Shown: positions 17,891-26,097 of the stretch, in pieces
Layout of the letters: the number at the start of each line of letters is the position of its first letter
Position numbering within the stretch: position 1 is the first letter of the stretch
Source: Thioalkalivibrio nitratireducens DSM 14787
GTDB lineage: Bacteria; Pseudomonadota; Gammaproteobacteria; Ectothiorhodospirales; Ectothiorhodospiraceae
Length of the DNA stretch: 64,000 nucleotides
Assembly: GCF_000321415.2 (NCBI RefSeq)
Contig: NC_019902.2
Coordinates: 744,001 to 808,000, forward strand
Reading direction: 5' to 3'
Position numbers and translations under genes: made by a program
Notes under the pieces: generated by a model
Seen by the model: only the letters and a program-made list of their open reading frames with translations
Told to the model about the DNA's origin: nothing
The model's database searches: none

Positions 17891-18976
17891 ATGACCCAAC
17901 CGACTTTCGAATCCGTGCTTTCCGGGGAAGGGCTGAGCGAACTGCGCGCGGCGGTGCAGCGCAACTGCGACATCGCCGACGCCCAGCATGCGGGGAACTA
18001 TTCCCTGTGCACGTACCTGCTGAAGATGCGCGAGTTCTACCGCTGGGAGCGGCGCCTGCCGTTCTCGGCCGCGCTGAATCACCAAGAGGTGGGCGACTGG
18101 GTAAGCCGCCGCGAGCAGGGCTGGGAACAGCTGGAAGGGCTTTCCCCAGGGGCTCTGCCGCTCGGTGCGGCACGCCACGACCCGTTCGATCAGGATGCGG
18201 TGAACCGCCGCCTGGATCCGCACGGGCTGGTGTACGGGGCGGGCTATGGGCGCGGGGCGCGTCCGCTGTTCTTCCTGGGCGCGCTGCTGCGGCGCGAGGA
18301 TTTCGACGGCTACCGGGTCTACGTGGTCGGCGAGGAAACCGCGCGTGATCTGGCGGCGCCTCCGGCGATGTCGCGCGGGGATCTGATTTTCGTGCGCCGC
18401 GAGTCGGTGCGCCGGTTACTGTTCGAGACGGTCGAGGCCTGGCAGATGCGCGGGGCGCCGGCGGACGATCCGCTGGCGCGTGCGCTTCGCGCCTACGGCT
18501 ACGACGCGGCGGAGCCCGAAACGCTGGAGCGAATGACCGACAGCGAGGTCGAGTCGGCTGTCTGGCACGAGGTCGGCGAGGTGCTCGCGGGGCAGCGGCT
18601 GGGGCCGGGCTGGCAGCAACGCGTGCTGGAGGTCGCGGGCAGCCGGGGCGAAGTCGTAGCCCGGGCAGTGCGGGACCACTTGGCCGACTGCCTGACCACA
18701 CTCCCGGCGCTGCTGGACGACGGGACGGATGGCGCCATTCACTTCTACTTCGCCAATCTGACGGGTATGCGCGCGCTGCTGTTCCCGCAGCTGCGCGCCG
18801 CCTACGACCGCTGGGTGGACGGTGCGCCGCTGGCGGTGCTGAAGGCTCAAGTGGGCCCGGCACGCGAACACTGGCTGGCCGTCGCGCGCCGCTTACTGGA
18901 CGAGGCCCCGAACACCTGGCCGGTCGAGGACGACCAGCTGGAGGCGTTGCAGCCGGACCTGCGGGTTCGGACCTGA
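17891..18976 (+). CDS. Unrecognised soluble protein, possibly DsrS-like by position
   Basis: 361 residues, no signal peptide or membrane helix, mixed alpha-helical character, start ATG 17891 (MTQPTFESVL). The N-terminal part contains ADAQHAGNYSLCTYLLKMREFYRWE, which reads like a real conserved block, and the codon use fits the neighbours. I do not recognise the family. In Allochromatium vinosum a gene of unknown function, dsrS, follows dsrR; here the gene next to the dsrR end encodes this protein, with piuC between them, in the opposite orientation. Homology to DsrS is untested. It may form an operon with the PiuC gene 55 bases downstream. Confidence 0.6.
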   Translation: MTQPTFESVLSGEGLSELRAAVQRNCDIADAQHAGNYSLCTYLLKMREFYRWERRLPFSAALNHQEVGDWVSRREQGWEQLEGLSPGALPLGAARHDPFDQDAVNRRLDPHGLVYGAGYGRGARPLFFLGALLRREDFDGYRVYVVGEETARDLAAPPAMSRGDLIFVRRESVRRLLFETVEAWQMRGAPADDPLARALRAYGYDAAEPETLERMTDSEVESAVWHEVGEVLAGQRLGPGWQQRVLEVAGSRGEVVARAVRDHLADCLTTLPALLDDGTDGAIHFYFANLTGMRALLFPQLRAAYDRWVDGAPLAVLKAQVGPAREHWLAVARRLLDEAPNTWPVEDDQLEALQPDLRVRT

Positions 18977-19031
18977 GCCGCATTTTGCAGCGCCGGGCGG
19001 CATGTCCTCGGCACCACCGCGGAGAGCGACG

Positions 19032-19706
19032 ATGCTGATCACCCTGTCCAAGGTTCTCGATGCCGGACAACTCGAGCGCGTGCGGACCCTGCTGGCGGAC
19101 ATGCCGTTCGTCGACGGTCGGGTCTCGGCGGGCGGCGACGCGCGCCGTGTGAAGCAGAACCAGGAGGCCGATCCGGAAGACCAGCGCATCGCGCAGCTGA
19201 ACCAGTGGGTGTTGCTCCCGCTGTACCACCACCCGCAGTTCCAGGCGGCGGCGCAGCCCCGGCGCCTGTCCGGAGCGTTCTTCGCGCGCTATCGACCGGG
19301 CATGAGCTACGGCCCGCATGTGGACGATCCGGTAATGGGGCCGGAGGGCGGCCGCTACCGCTCCGATGTCTCGGTAACGGTATTCCTGAACGAGGCGCAC
19401 GCCTATGGCGGCGGCGAACTCGTGATCGAAACCGAGTTCGGCGAGCGGCAGGTGAAACTGGGGGCTGGCGATGCGGTGATCTACCCGTCATCGAGCTTGC
19501 ACCGGGTGGCAGCGGTCACCCACGGCGAGCGGCTGGTCGCGGTGGCCTGGGCTGAATCGATGGTGCGCGAGCCGGAACGCCGGCGGCTGTTGTTCGATCT
19601 CCAGCAGGTGGAGGACGCTCTCCGCGAAAGCGACCCCGAGGGCGAACTGACGCGCCGGACCGGCCGGATCCGCGCGAACCTGATGCGGATGTGGGCGGAG
19701 GTCTGA
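19032..19706 (+). CDS. PiuC/YbiX-type Fe(II)/2-oxoglutarate-dependent dioxygenase
   Basis: 224 residues from ATG 19032, preceded by GGAGAG. The double-stranded beta-helix carries the iron-binding HxD in YGPHVDDPVMG, the distal His in SSLHRVAAVTHGER and a 2-oxoglutarate-binding Arg shortly after. MLITLSKVLDAGQLERVRTLLAD at the N-terminus is typical of PKHD-type hydroxylases such as PiuC. These are often iron-regulated and tied to siderophore uptake; no TonB receptor gene is next to it here. It converges on dsrR. Confidence 0.85.
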   Translation: MLITLSKVLDAGQLERVRTLLADMPFVDGRVSAGGDARRVKQNQEADPEDQRIAQLNQWVLLPLYHHPQFQAAAQPRRLSGAFFARYRPGMSYGPHVDDPVMGPEGGRYRSDVSVTVFLNEAHAYGGGELVIETEFGERQVKLGAGDAVIYPSSSLHRVAAVTHGERLVAVAWAESMVREPERRRLLFDLQQVEDALRESDPEGELTRRTGRIRANLMRMWAEV

Positions 19707-19783
19707 CGGCTCCCGAGCGCGTTCCGCGGTCGGTGGCGGCGGCCAACCCCGGCGCCGGCTGGTGCACCGTGCCGGGGGTGAAT

Positions 19784-19802
19784 CGCGGGACCGCGTCCCG
19801 CG
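19784..19802. terminator. Hairpin between convergent piuC-like gene and dsrR
   Basis: CGCGGGAC-cgc-GTCCCGCG is a perfect 8-bp stem in the 103-base gap where the PiuC gene and the dsr operon converge. It has no T tract on either strand, so it may act with Rho or as an RNA 3'-end stabiliser. Confidence 0.4.
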
Positions 19803-19809
19803 GCAGACG

Positions 19810-20148
19810 TCAGTCCTTCAGCGGCGGGGCGTTGAGTCCGTCCGGCGGACTGTAATTCGGATCGTTCGGGTTCATGAAGATGAAGCGGTGCTCCCCGGGT
19901 TCCATCTCGACGTAATCGAGCACGGCATTTTTCAGTAGTTCGACACTGCCCGGTTCGATCACCAGGTTCACGCCACTGCTCTTGAACGTCAGATCGCTGT
20001 CCTTCTCGTGTTCCTCGAAGCCCATGCCGTAATCGATGCCGCCGTCCGGGGTGCGTTTCGCCGCGAGGCGCAGCGAGGCCCCCTCAAGGCCGTTCTGCTG
20101 GGCCGACTCCTTGATCTGCTTCGCAGCCGCAGGGGTGATCGTGATCAT
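19810..20148 (-). CDS. dsrR: DsrR, A-type carrier-like protein lacking cluster cysteines
   Basis: 112 residues. MITITPAAAKQIKESAQQ and the later VNLVIEPGSVELLKNAVLDY follow the IscA/SufA A-type scaffold fold. All three cysteines used for Fe-S binding are missing; the C-terminal CxC is replaced within NPNDPNY. This is the known feature of DsrR from sulfur oxidisers, which affects DsrE/dsr expression rather than carrying clusters. The ATG overlaps the dsrN stop by 4 bases, making it the last gene of the operon. Confidence 0.92.
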   Translation of the reverse strand: MITITPAAAKQIKESAQQNGLEGASLRLAAKRTPDGGIDYGMGFEEHEKDSDLTFKSSGVNLVIEPGSVELLKNAVLDYVEMEPGEHRFIFMNPNDPNYSPPDGLNAPPLKD

Positions 20149-21578
20149 GCGTTGCTCCTTGTTCCGTTGTGGGTTCGCCCCGGTCGGCCCGCGGCCACGT
20201 CGCGTACGAAGGCGACGAAACGGTCGGCCCAGGGATTCTGCGCACTGTGGCGCAGATGGCTGTAGCTGGCCAGCAGGTTGCGGTACACGATGCCGTCGTG
20301 GCTGCCGTCGACCCCGTGCCCCCGCAGTACCCGGTAGGCATAGACGGTATCGGAGGGCATCGGTTCCAGTGCCGAGTAATGAAACTCATGCGCGCCGAAC
20401 GCGAACGGAGCGGCGCCGGTGACGCCGGGCGCCGCATCGGCGGGCGGCCAGGGCAGTTGGCCGGTCTCTTCCAGGCGCACATAGCCGCGGCCCTGGGGCC
20501 GGGCATGCATCACCACCTCGCCGGGCAATACGCCGGCCATCGCGCAGCGTTCTCCGTTCCAGGTGATGCCCCGGGCCAGGTACATCAGTCCGCCGCACTC
20601 GACGTAGGCCGGCAGGCCGGATTCGATCGCGGTGCGCACGGACTCCCGCATCGATGCGTTGGCTTCGAGTTCGCGCATGCGGCTCTCGGGAAACCCGCCG
20701 CCGATGAACAGGCCGTCTGCCGGCGGCAGCGCCGTGTCCTGCAATGCGTCGAAGAACAGTAGGTCCGCGCCGGCCTGCTCGAGTGCCTCGAGATCGGTCG
20801 CGTAGTAGAAACCGAAGGCCGCGTCACGGGCGACCGCGATCCGGACACGCGCCCCGCTGGATCCGGTGGCCGCGGTGGGTGCACGGGGCAGAGGCGGAGC
20901 CTCTTGGCCCAGCGCGCCGATCCGCTCGACGTCGACTTCGGTTGCGATCGCCCGTGCGAGGCGCTGGATCTGCGCGTCGGCCGTCGCGTGCTCGTTGCTC
21001 GGGATCAGACCGAGGTGACGTTCCAGGATCTGAAGGTCCGCGTTCGCGGAGACCATGCCCAGCACCGGGATGTCGGTGTAGTGCTCGATCACCGCGCGCA
21101 GCTTGGAGCCGTGGCGGCTACCGCCGACCCGGTTCAGGATTACGCCGGCGATGCGGATGTCGCGTTCGAACGCCTGGTAACCGAGCAGCAACGGAGCCAC
21201 GCCCCGGGTCATGCCGCGGCTGTCGATCACCAGCACCACCGGAGCCTGTAGCAGCCGGGCGAGCGCGGCATTGCTGTTCGAGCCCTCGAGGTCCAGCCCG
21301 TCGTACAGCCCCTTGTTGCCCTCGATCAGCGCGATATCGTCCGGGTCGGTCCGGGTGCCGACGGCCTCGCGGATCTCCTGGTGCGACATGGTGTTGAAAT
21401 CGAGATTGACACAGGCCCGGCCAGCGGCCCGGCCGAGCCACAGTGGATCGATGTAGTCGGGGCCCTTCTTGAACGGCTGCACCCGATGCCCGCGCGCGGC
21501 GAGCGCCGCGCACAGGCCGGTGGAGATCGTGGTCTTCCCGGACGACTTGTGCGCGGCGGAGATCAGCACTCGCGCCAT
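20145..21578 (-). CDS. dsrN: DsrN, sirohaem amidase (CobB/CbiA-type glutamine amidotransferase)
   Basis: 477 residues. The N-terminal ATP-binding domain begins VLISAAHKSSGKTTISTGL, as in cobyrinic acid a,c-diamide synthases; the C-terminal class I amidotransferase domain has the nucleophile in AYVECGGLMYLA. Within dsr clusters this protein is known to amidate sirohaem to the sirohaem amide of DsrAB. Its place between dsrP and dsrR, with no cobalamin genes nearby, supports that role over B12 synthesis. Confidence 0.94.
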   Translation of the reverse strand: MARVLISAAHKSSGKTTISTGLCAALAARGHRVQPFKKGPDYIDPLWLGRAAGRACVNLDFNTMSHQEIREAVGTRTDPDDIALIEGNKGLYDGLDLEGSNSNAALARLLQAPVVLVIDSRGMTRGVAPLLLGYQAFERDIRIAGVILNRVGGSRHGSKLRAVIEHYTDIPVLGMVSANADLQILERHLGLIPSNEHATADAQIQRLARAIATEVDVERIGALGQEAPPLPRAPTAATGSSGARVRIAVARDAAFGFYYATDLEALEQAGADLLFFDALQDTALPPADGLFIGGGFPESRMRELEANASMRESVRTAIESGLPAYVECGGLMYLARGITWNGERCAMAGVLPGEVVMHARPQGRGYVRLEETGQLPWPPADAAPGVTGAAPFAFGAHEFHYSALEPMPSDTVYAYRVLRGHGVDGSHDGIVYRNLLASYSHLRHSAQNPWADRFVAFVRDVAAGRPGRTHNGTRSNA

Positions 21579-21612
21579 GCTCAGCGGCTCGCCGCGGGCG
21601 CACCGCCCGGGG

Positions 21613-22869
21613 TCATGCCCCGGCGGTCGCCGGCCGCGTCGCGGTCGAGACGCCGGCAGCGTGCGGATCGACCTTGTCGTCGGCGAGGCTGGTCGGCAGG
21701 AAGCGCAGGAACTTCAGCGCGATCGCGAACAGCAGGAACGCGAATCCGGTGCCGCCGATGCCCAGCATCCACTCGACCAGCGACGGCGTATAGCCGGCGA
21801 CCACGCCGTCGAAGAATGCGCTGCTCATGTCGTAGCCGGGGAACAGCTCGAGCGGATAGGCCTGGCCTCCGACCACGATCACGTACAGCTGGGCGAAGCC
21901 GCCGACCAGCACCAGGCCGGACGCCGCGGCGATGACCTTGCGCGACTGGCTCCACACGGGGTGGAACAGCAGCAATAGCGGGATCAGGCTGCCGATCAGG
22001 ATCTGCACGAACCAGAACAGGAAGGTGTAGATGCCCCCGTGCAGCAGCACGAAGGCCTCGATGCCGTGCAGCCGCGTCGCGTACAGGTTGGTCAAGTGAT
22101 AGACCAGCACGAAGTACAGTACGCCAGCGACGAAGATTCCAAGCAGGTTCTTCATGCGGCGCAGGACCAGGTCACCGAGCGGGCGGCCGGTGCCCAGGAA
22201 GCTGGCCAGGGTCACCAGGATGAACACGGCCATGCCCAGCGAGAACGACATTGCGATGAACAGCGGCGCGAGGATCGCGGCGTCGTAGGCCTCGCGCGCG
22301 ACCAGGAATCCGAAGATCGAGCCGGTACCGGTGGTCAGGATCAGCCGCCAGAGGAACGCGGCATAGCCGGCGACCGGCACGTAGCGGTTCATGCGCTTCT
22401 CCATCATGAACCAGAGGTAGACCGCGACGATGGCGAGGAAGCCCGTGTACAGGAAGATGTTCCAGGCGAAGATCGACTTGAAGTTGTAATGCGTCATCGC
22501 GACGATCAGCCGGTCCGGCCGGCCGAGGTCGAGCACGAGGATCACCAGGCCGCCGATCAGCAGCGTCATCGCAAGCAACGCGGAAACGCGGGCCAGAGGC
22601 TTGTACACGACGCGTCCGAACACCGAAGCGAACGAGGCCGCGTTGAGCGCCCCTGACGCCGCCACGATCAGCAGGATGGCGAAGATATGGGGCAGGCCCC
22701 AGACCACCTGGTTGTTCATGCCGGTGATGTGGTGCCCGTACGTCCCCTTCATGAACGCGGCGAGGAGCCCGAGCCCGACCAGCACGAGCAGGCCGCCGAG
22801 TAACGCCAGGTACAGCGGGCTGCGCCCTTCGATCTCCCGGAAATGGGTCTTGATTGTGGTCTGACTCAT
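21613..22869 (-). CDS. dsrP: DsrP, NrfD/PsrC-type quinone-interacting membrane subunit
   Basis: 418 residues with about ten hydrophobic helices, starting after a short cytoplasmic segment that contains RSPLYLALLGGLLVLVGLGL. This is the NrfD-like subunit of the DsrMKJOP complex, which exchanges electrons with the quinone pool. The C-terminal ~20 residues are polar. The gene lies directly between dsrO (5-base gap) and dsrN. Confidence 0.95.
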   Translation of the reverse strand: MSQTTIKTHFREIEGRSPLYLALLGGLLVLVGLGLLAAFMKGTYGHHITGMNNQVVWGLPHIFAILLIVAASGALNAASFASVFGRVVYKPLARVSALLAMTLLIGGLVILVLDLGRPDRLIVAMTHYNFKSIFAWNIFLYTGFLAIVAVYLWFMMEKRMNRYVPVAGYAAFLWRLILTTGTGSIFGFLVAREAYDAAILAPLFIAMSFSLGMAVFILVTLASFLGTGRPLGDLVLRRMKNLLGIFVAGVLYFVLVYHLTNLYATRLHGIEAFVLLHGGIYTFLFWFVQILIGSLIPLLLLFHPVWSQSRKVIAAASGLVLVGGFAQLYVIVVGGQAYPLELFPGYDMSSAFFDGVVAGYTPSLVEWMLGIGGTGFAFLLFAIALKFLRFLPTSLADDKVDPHAAGVSTATRPATAGA

Positions 22870-22874
22870 CGGTC

Positions 22875-23615
22875 TCAGATTCCCTGATAGCGTACGCCCG
22901 GGTTCAGGCGCAGGTCGGCTCGGATGGCGGTGCTGCCGTACTGCTTCAGCCGCTGCGAGATCTCGCTGTCCGGGTCATTCAGGTCGCCGAACACCATCGC
23001 GCCGTGTCCATCCCGGTTGCAGGCCTCGGCGCAGGCGGTCGTCCCGTCTCCGCGATCGACCTTGTGGACGCACAGCGTGCAGCTCTCGACCGTGCCCTTG
23101 CCGCGCGGAGCGTGTGGCTTCTGATCGGTCAGCGGCTCGTGAATGAACGAGCGGGCCTTGTAGGGGCAGGCCATCATGCAGTACCGGCAGCCGATGCAGG
23201 TGTGCTTGTCCACCAGCACGATACCATCCGGCCGGATGAACGACGCCTTGGTCGGGCAGACATCGACACAGGGCGGGTGCTCGCAGTGCTGGCACATCAC
23301 CGGCAGCGAGTGCTCGTGGCCCGACGCCTGGTCGGTCAGGTTCACCTTGCGGATCCACTGGGCATCGGTCTTGGGCCGGCCGAGGCTGCGCACGCCGTTT
23401 TCCTCGTGGCATGCGCGCACGCAGGCGGTGCAGCCGTCGGCGCACTTGCTGGTGTCGATCAGCAGTCCCCAGCGTGGCTTATCGGAATTGGGGCTGGCGG
23501 CGTCCGCGGGTTTCAGCAGGAAGACGCCTGGGGCGACGGTCAGCCCGGCCACCGCCGCGGCGGCGCCGGTGATGAACTGCCGTCGCGACAGTTTCGCGCT
23601 GCTCTCGTTGCTCAT
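22875..23615 (-). CDS. dsrO: DsrO, periplasmic iron-sulfur subunit with Tat signal
   Basis: 246 residues from ATG 23615, chosen because it gives a twin-arginine signal SRRQFITGAAAAVAGL at residues 9-24; longer starts add a random leader overlapping dsrJ. Ferredoxin cysteines include CADGCTACVRACHEENG, CQHCEHPPCVDVCP, CIGCRYCMMACPYKAR and a later CTLCVHKVDRGDGTTACAEACNR-type segment, enough for several [4Fe-4S] clusters. It belongs to the NrfC/PsrB family and pairs with DsrP. The start overlaps the dsrJ stop by 4 bases. Confidence 0.95.
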   Translation of the reverse strand: MSNESSAKLSRRQFITGAAAAVAGLTVAPGVFLLKPADAASPNSDKPRWGLLIDTSKCADGCTACVRACHEENGVRSLGRPKTDAQWIRKVNLTDQASGHEHSLPVMCQHCEHPPCVDVCPTKASFIRPDGIVLVDKHTCIGCRYCMMACPYKARSFIHEPLTDQKPHAPRGKGTVESCTLCVHKVDRGDGTTACAEACNRDGHGAMVFGDLNDPDSEISQRLKQYGSTAIRADLRLNPGVRYQGI

Positions 23616-24106
23616 GGTGTCGATATCTCCTGGACGGACAGTGGCCCGCCGGCATCCTGCGCCGCGAGATGGCCTTCGAGCAGGCCGTCGGCGTCCGCGC
23701 TCTGGCGCGGCATCGGCGCGCTGTCCGACGGCCGGTCGGTGTGGCACTGGAAACAGTCCATCTTCACCGCGTTGAACTGGTGACAGGCCAGGCAGAAGTG
23801 GGTCGAAGGGTCGTCACGGCTTGCGGTCGGAGACACGTGGCAGTCGATGCAGCCGACGAAGCTGTGGTCGGGGTTGCGCCGGCCGAAGCGTTTCGCCTCG
23901 TCGCGTTCGTGCATCAGGATCTTCATGTGATCCCGGCGCATCACGTCGGTGTCCTCAACGCATTGATCGCCACGGGCTTCCGCGAGCAGTTCCGGTGCCG
24001 GGACTTCCACCTTGCCGCAGGCGGCAAGCGTCAGGGCCAGCCCTGCCAGCACCAGGGCTGGCAGGGGAAGGCCAAACGGGGTGAATCTGCGCCGCACGTT
24101 ACTCAC
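23612..24106 (-). CDS. dsrJ: DsrJ, triheme cytochrome c with a lipobox-like signal
   Basis: 164 residues from GTG 24106, inside the end of dsrL (8-base overlap); no ATG gives a sensible N-terminus. Three haem motifs are present: CIDCH, CLACH and CFQCH. The upstream conserved Cys in DQCVEDTDVMRRDHM is the residue proposed as an unusual axial ligand in A. vinosum DsrJ. The signal segment ends LALTLAAC-GK, a good lipoprotein signal peptidase II site, so the protein may be lipid-anchored in the periplasm. Part of DsrMKJOP. Confidence 0.93.
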   Translation of the reverse strand: MSNVRRRFTPFGLPLPALVLAGLALTLAACGKVEVPAPELLAEARGDQCVEDTDVMRRDHMKILMHERDEAKRFGRRNPDHSFVGCIDCHVSPTASRDDPSTHFCLACHQFNAVKMDCFQCHTDRPSDSAPMPRQSADADGLLEGHLAAQDAGGPLSVQEISTP

Positions 24107-26045
24107 CCATGGCCATGTCGATGTAGCCGGTCGGGCAGACCTCGGCGCAGATGTGGCAGCCGATGCACTTCGCATAGTCGGTCGCTACATAGCGGCCGGT
24201 TGCGGACTCCTTCTTCGGCACCCGGTATACCGCAGTCTGCGGGCAGTAGATCACGCAGTTGTCACACTCGAAGCACATGCCGCAGCTCATGCAGCGCTTG
24301 GCCTCGGCCTGCGCGTCTTCCGTGCTGAGCGATTTCATTCGCTCCTCGAAATGCCCGATGACTTCGCTGGCGTCCGGACCGTGCTCTTGGCGGCGGTTGC
24401 GCGGGGTGAACGGGAAGTGGCCCTTGAACAGCTTCTCGTGCGAGATGATCTCGTGCGCCGAGCGGTCCTCGTAGTTGTGCACCGCGAACCGGCTGTCGGA
24501 GGTTCCGCGGAGCTGCTCGCCGCTGTAGTCCTCGGGCGTCAGACCGGTCTCCTTCAGCTTGCCGAGCAGATTGAAGTGGTGCACGTCGACGCGCGGGCGC
24601 TTGATCGGCTCCTCGTGGCGCAGGTAGTGATCGATGCTGTCCGCGGCGATGCGGCCATGGCCGATGGCGGTGGTCAGCAGGTGCGGACGGATGATGTCGC
24701 CGATCACGAAGTGGCCTTCGTTGCCCGGCACCTGGTAGAACTTGTCGCTGTTGATGAAGCCCCGGCCGTTGTCGAGTGCCTCGAGGCCGGTCAGGTCACC
24801 GCCCTGGCCGATCGCCGAGATGATCAGGTTCGCCTCGAGCACGAACTCGGTGCCGTCGATCGGCTTCGGCGTGTTGCCTTCGAACTCGCACTTGGCCATC
24901 TTCAGACCGGTCGCGCGGCCCTTGTCGTTCAGCACGACCTCGACCGGGATCACGCCGTCGAGGATCGTCACGCCCTCGCGCAGCGCATCCTGCACCTCGT
25001 GCTCGGCTGCGGTCATCTTCTCCTTCGCGAACAACGAGGTCAGCGTGACCTCGGCGCCGGTGCGCACCGCGGCGGTCGCGGAGTCGTGCGCGACGTAGCC
25101 GTGGATCGCGTCTTCCGGATTGTCGACCGGGTTGTCGGTCTCGATCTTGCCGAGGCGGCGGGCCACGGACACGACGTCGATCGAGGTGTCACCGCCACCC
25201 ACGCAGACGATCTTGTCGGTGGGCAGCACTTTCAGCCGGCCGGTGTTGAACGCGGACAGGAACTGGACGCCGGCGATGCAGTTCGGCGCGTTCGCACCCG
25301 GAACCGGCAGCGGGCGTCCGGTCTGGCAGCCGACGGCCCAGACGACGGCATCGAATTCCTTCTCGACGTCTTCCATCGAGACGTCCTTACCGACACGGGT
25401 GTTCAGACGCAGGTCGATGTCGCCGAGCGCCAGAATGCGGTTCATCTCCGCGCGCAGCCGGTCGCGGGGAACGCGATACTCGGGGATTCCGTACATCATC
25501 ATCCCGCCCAGCTCTTCGTGGTCGTCGAAGATCGTCGACGCGTGGCCTCGACGGCGCAGGTGGTAGGCCGCCGACATGCCGCCAGGGCCGCCGCCGATGA
25601 TCGCGACTTTTTTGCCCGACAGCGCCGGCGCGGGATCGTAGGTGAAGCCTTCGTCCAGCGCGGTGTCGCCGATGTACTGCTCGACCGAGTTGATGCCGAC
25701 GAAGTCCTCGACCTCGTTGCGGTTACAGCCGGATTCGCAGGGGGCGGGGCAGACCCGGCCCATCACCGACGGGAACGGGTTGGCGTCGGTCGCGCGGCGG
25801 AACGCGTATTCCTGCCAGCTCATGTCGCCCGCGGGCTTCTCGATGCCGCGGACGATCTGCAGCCAGCCACGGATGTCTTCGCCCGCCGGGCAGGAGCCCT
25901 GGCAGGGCGGAGTGCGGTGCACGTAGACCGGGCACTTGTGGGAATGGTCGCCCTCGAAAATGGCCTCCTTCCAGTCGCGGCGCTCGTGGTCGCCGTCGCG
26001 GAACTTCCGGAAAGTCAGTTTCATGTCTTCGCTTGAAGTTGCCAT
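24099..26045 (-). CDS. dsrL: DsrL, iron-sulfur flavoprotein NAD(P)H oxidoreductase
   Basis: 648 residues from ATG 26045, with AGGAG 8 bases upstream; an earlier in-frame start inside dsrK's flank is rejected. The N-terminal GltD-like Fe-S region (CQGSCPAGEDIRGW) is followed by FAD-binding VAIIGGGPGGMSAAYHLRRRG, NAD(P)-binding IVCVGGGDTSIDV, and a C-terminal two-cluster ferredoxin domain (CMSCGMCFECDNCVIYCP, CIGCHICAEVCPTG). In sulfur oxidisers DsrL takes electrons from DsrAB/DsrC and reduces NAD+. Essential for stored-sulfur oxidation in A. vinosum. Confidence 0.96.
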   Translation of the reverse strand: MATSSEDMKLTFRKFRDGDHERRDWKEAIFEGDHSHKCPVYVHRTPPCQGSCPAGEDIRGWLQIVRGIEKPAGDMSWQEYAFRRATDANPFPSVMGRVCPAPCESGCNRNEVEDFVGINSVEQYIGDTALDEGFTYDPAPALSGKKVAIIGGGPGGMSAAYHLRRRGHASTIFDDHEELGGMMMYGIPEYRVPRDRLRAEMNRILALGDIDLRLNTRVGKDVSMEDVEKEFDAVVWAVGCQTGRPLPVPGANAPNCIAGVQFLSAFNTGRLKVLPTDKIVCVGGGDTSIDVVSVARRLGKIETDNPVDNPEDAIHGYVAHDSATAAVRTGAEVTLTSLFAKEKMTAAEHEVQDALREGVTILDGVIPVEVVLNDKGRATGLKMAKCEFEGNTPKPIDGTEFVLEANLIISAIGQGGDLTGLEALDNGRGFINSDKFYQVPGNEGHFVIGDIIRPHLLTTAIGHGRIAADSIDHYLRHEEPIKRPRVDVHHFNLLGKLKETGLTPEDYSGEQLRGTSDSRFAVHNYEDRSAHEIISHEKLFKGHFPFTPRNRRQEHGPDASEVIGHFEERMKSLSTEDAQAEAKRCMSCGMCFECDNCVIYCPQTAVYRVPKKESATGRYVATDYAKCIGCHICAEVCPTGYIDMAMGE

Positions 26046-26097
26046 GCCGTGTCTCCTGTGGAATCGGGCCATGGCCCGACTGTGCTTCGGTTCGTGG

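Noticed and set aside
19810-20148. Functional IscA/SufA-type Fe-S carrier
   Set aside because: All three cluster cysteines are missing, as in DsrR.
20145-21578. Cobalamin biosynthesis gene cobB
   Set aside because: The family matches, but the location within the dsr operon indicates DsrN, the sirohaem amidase.
24012-26036. 674-codon plus-strand open frame antisense to dsrL
   Set aside because: Shadow of dsrL produced by high G+C; composition is His/Arg/Val-rich without motifs.
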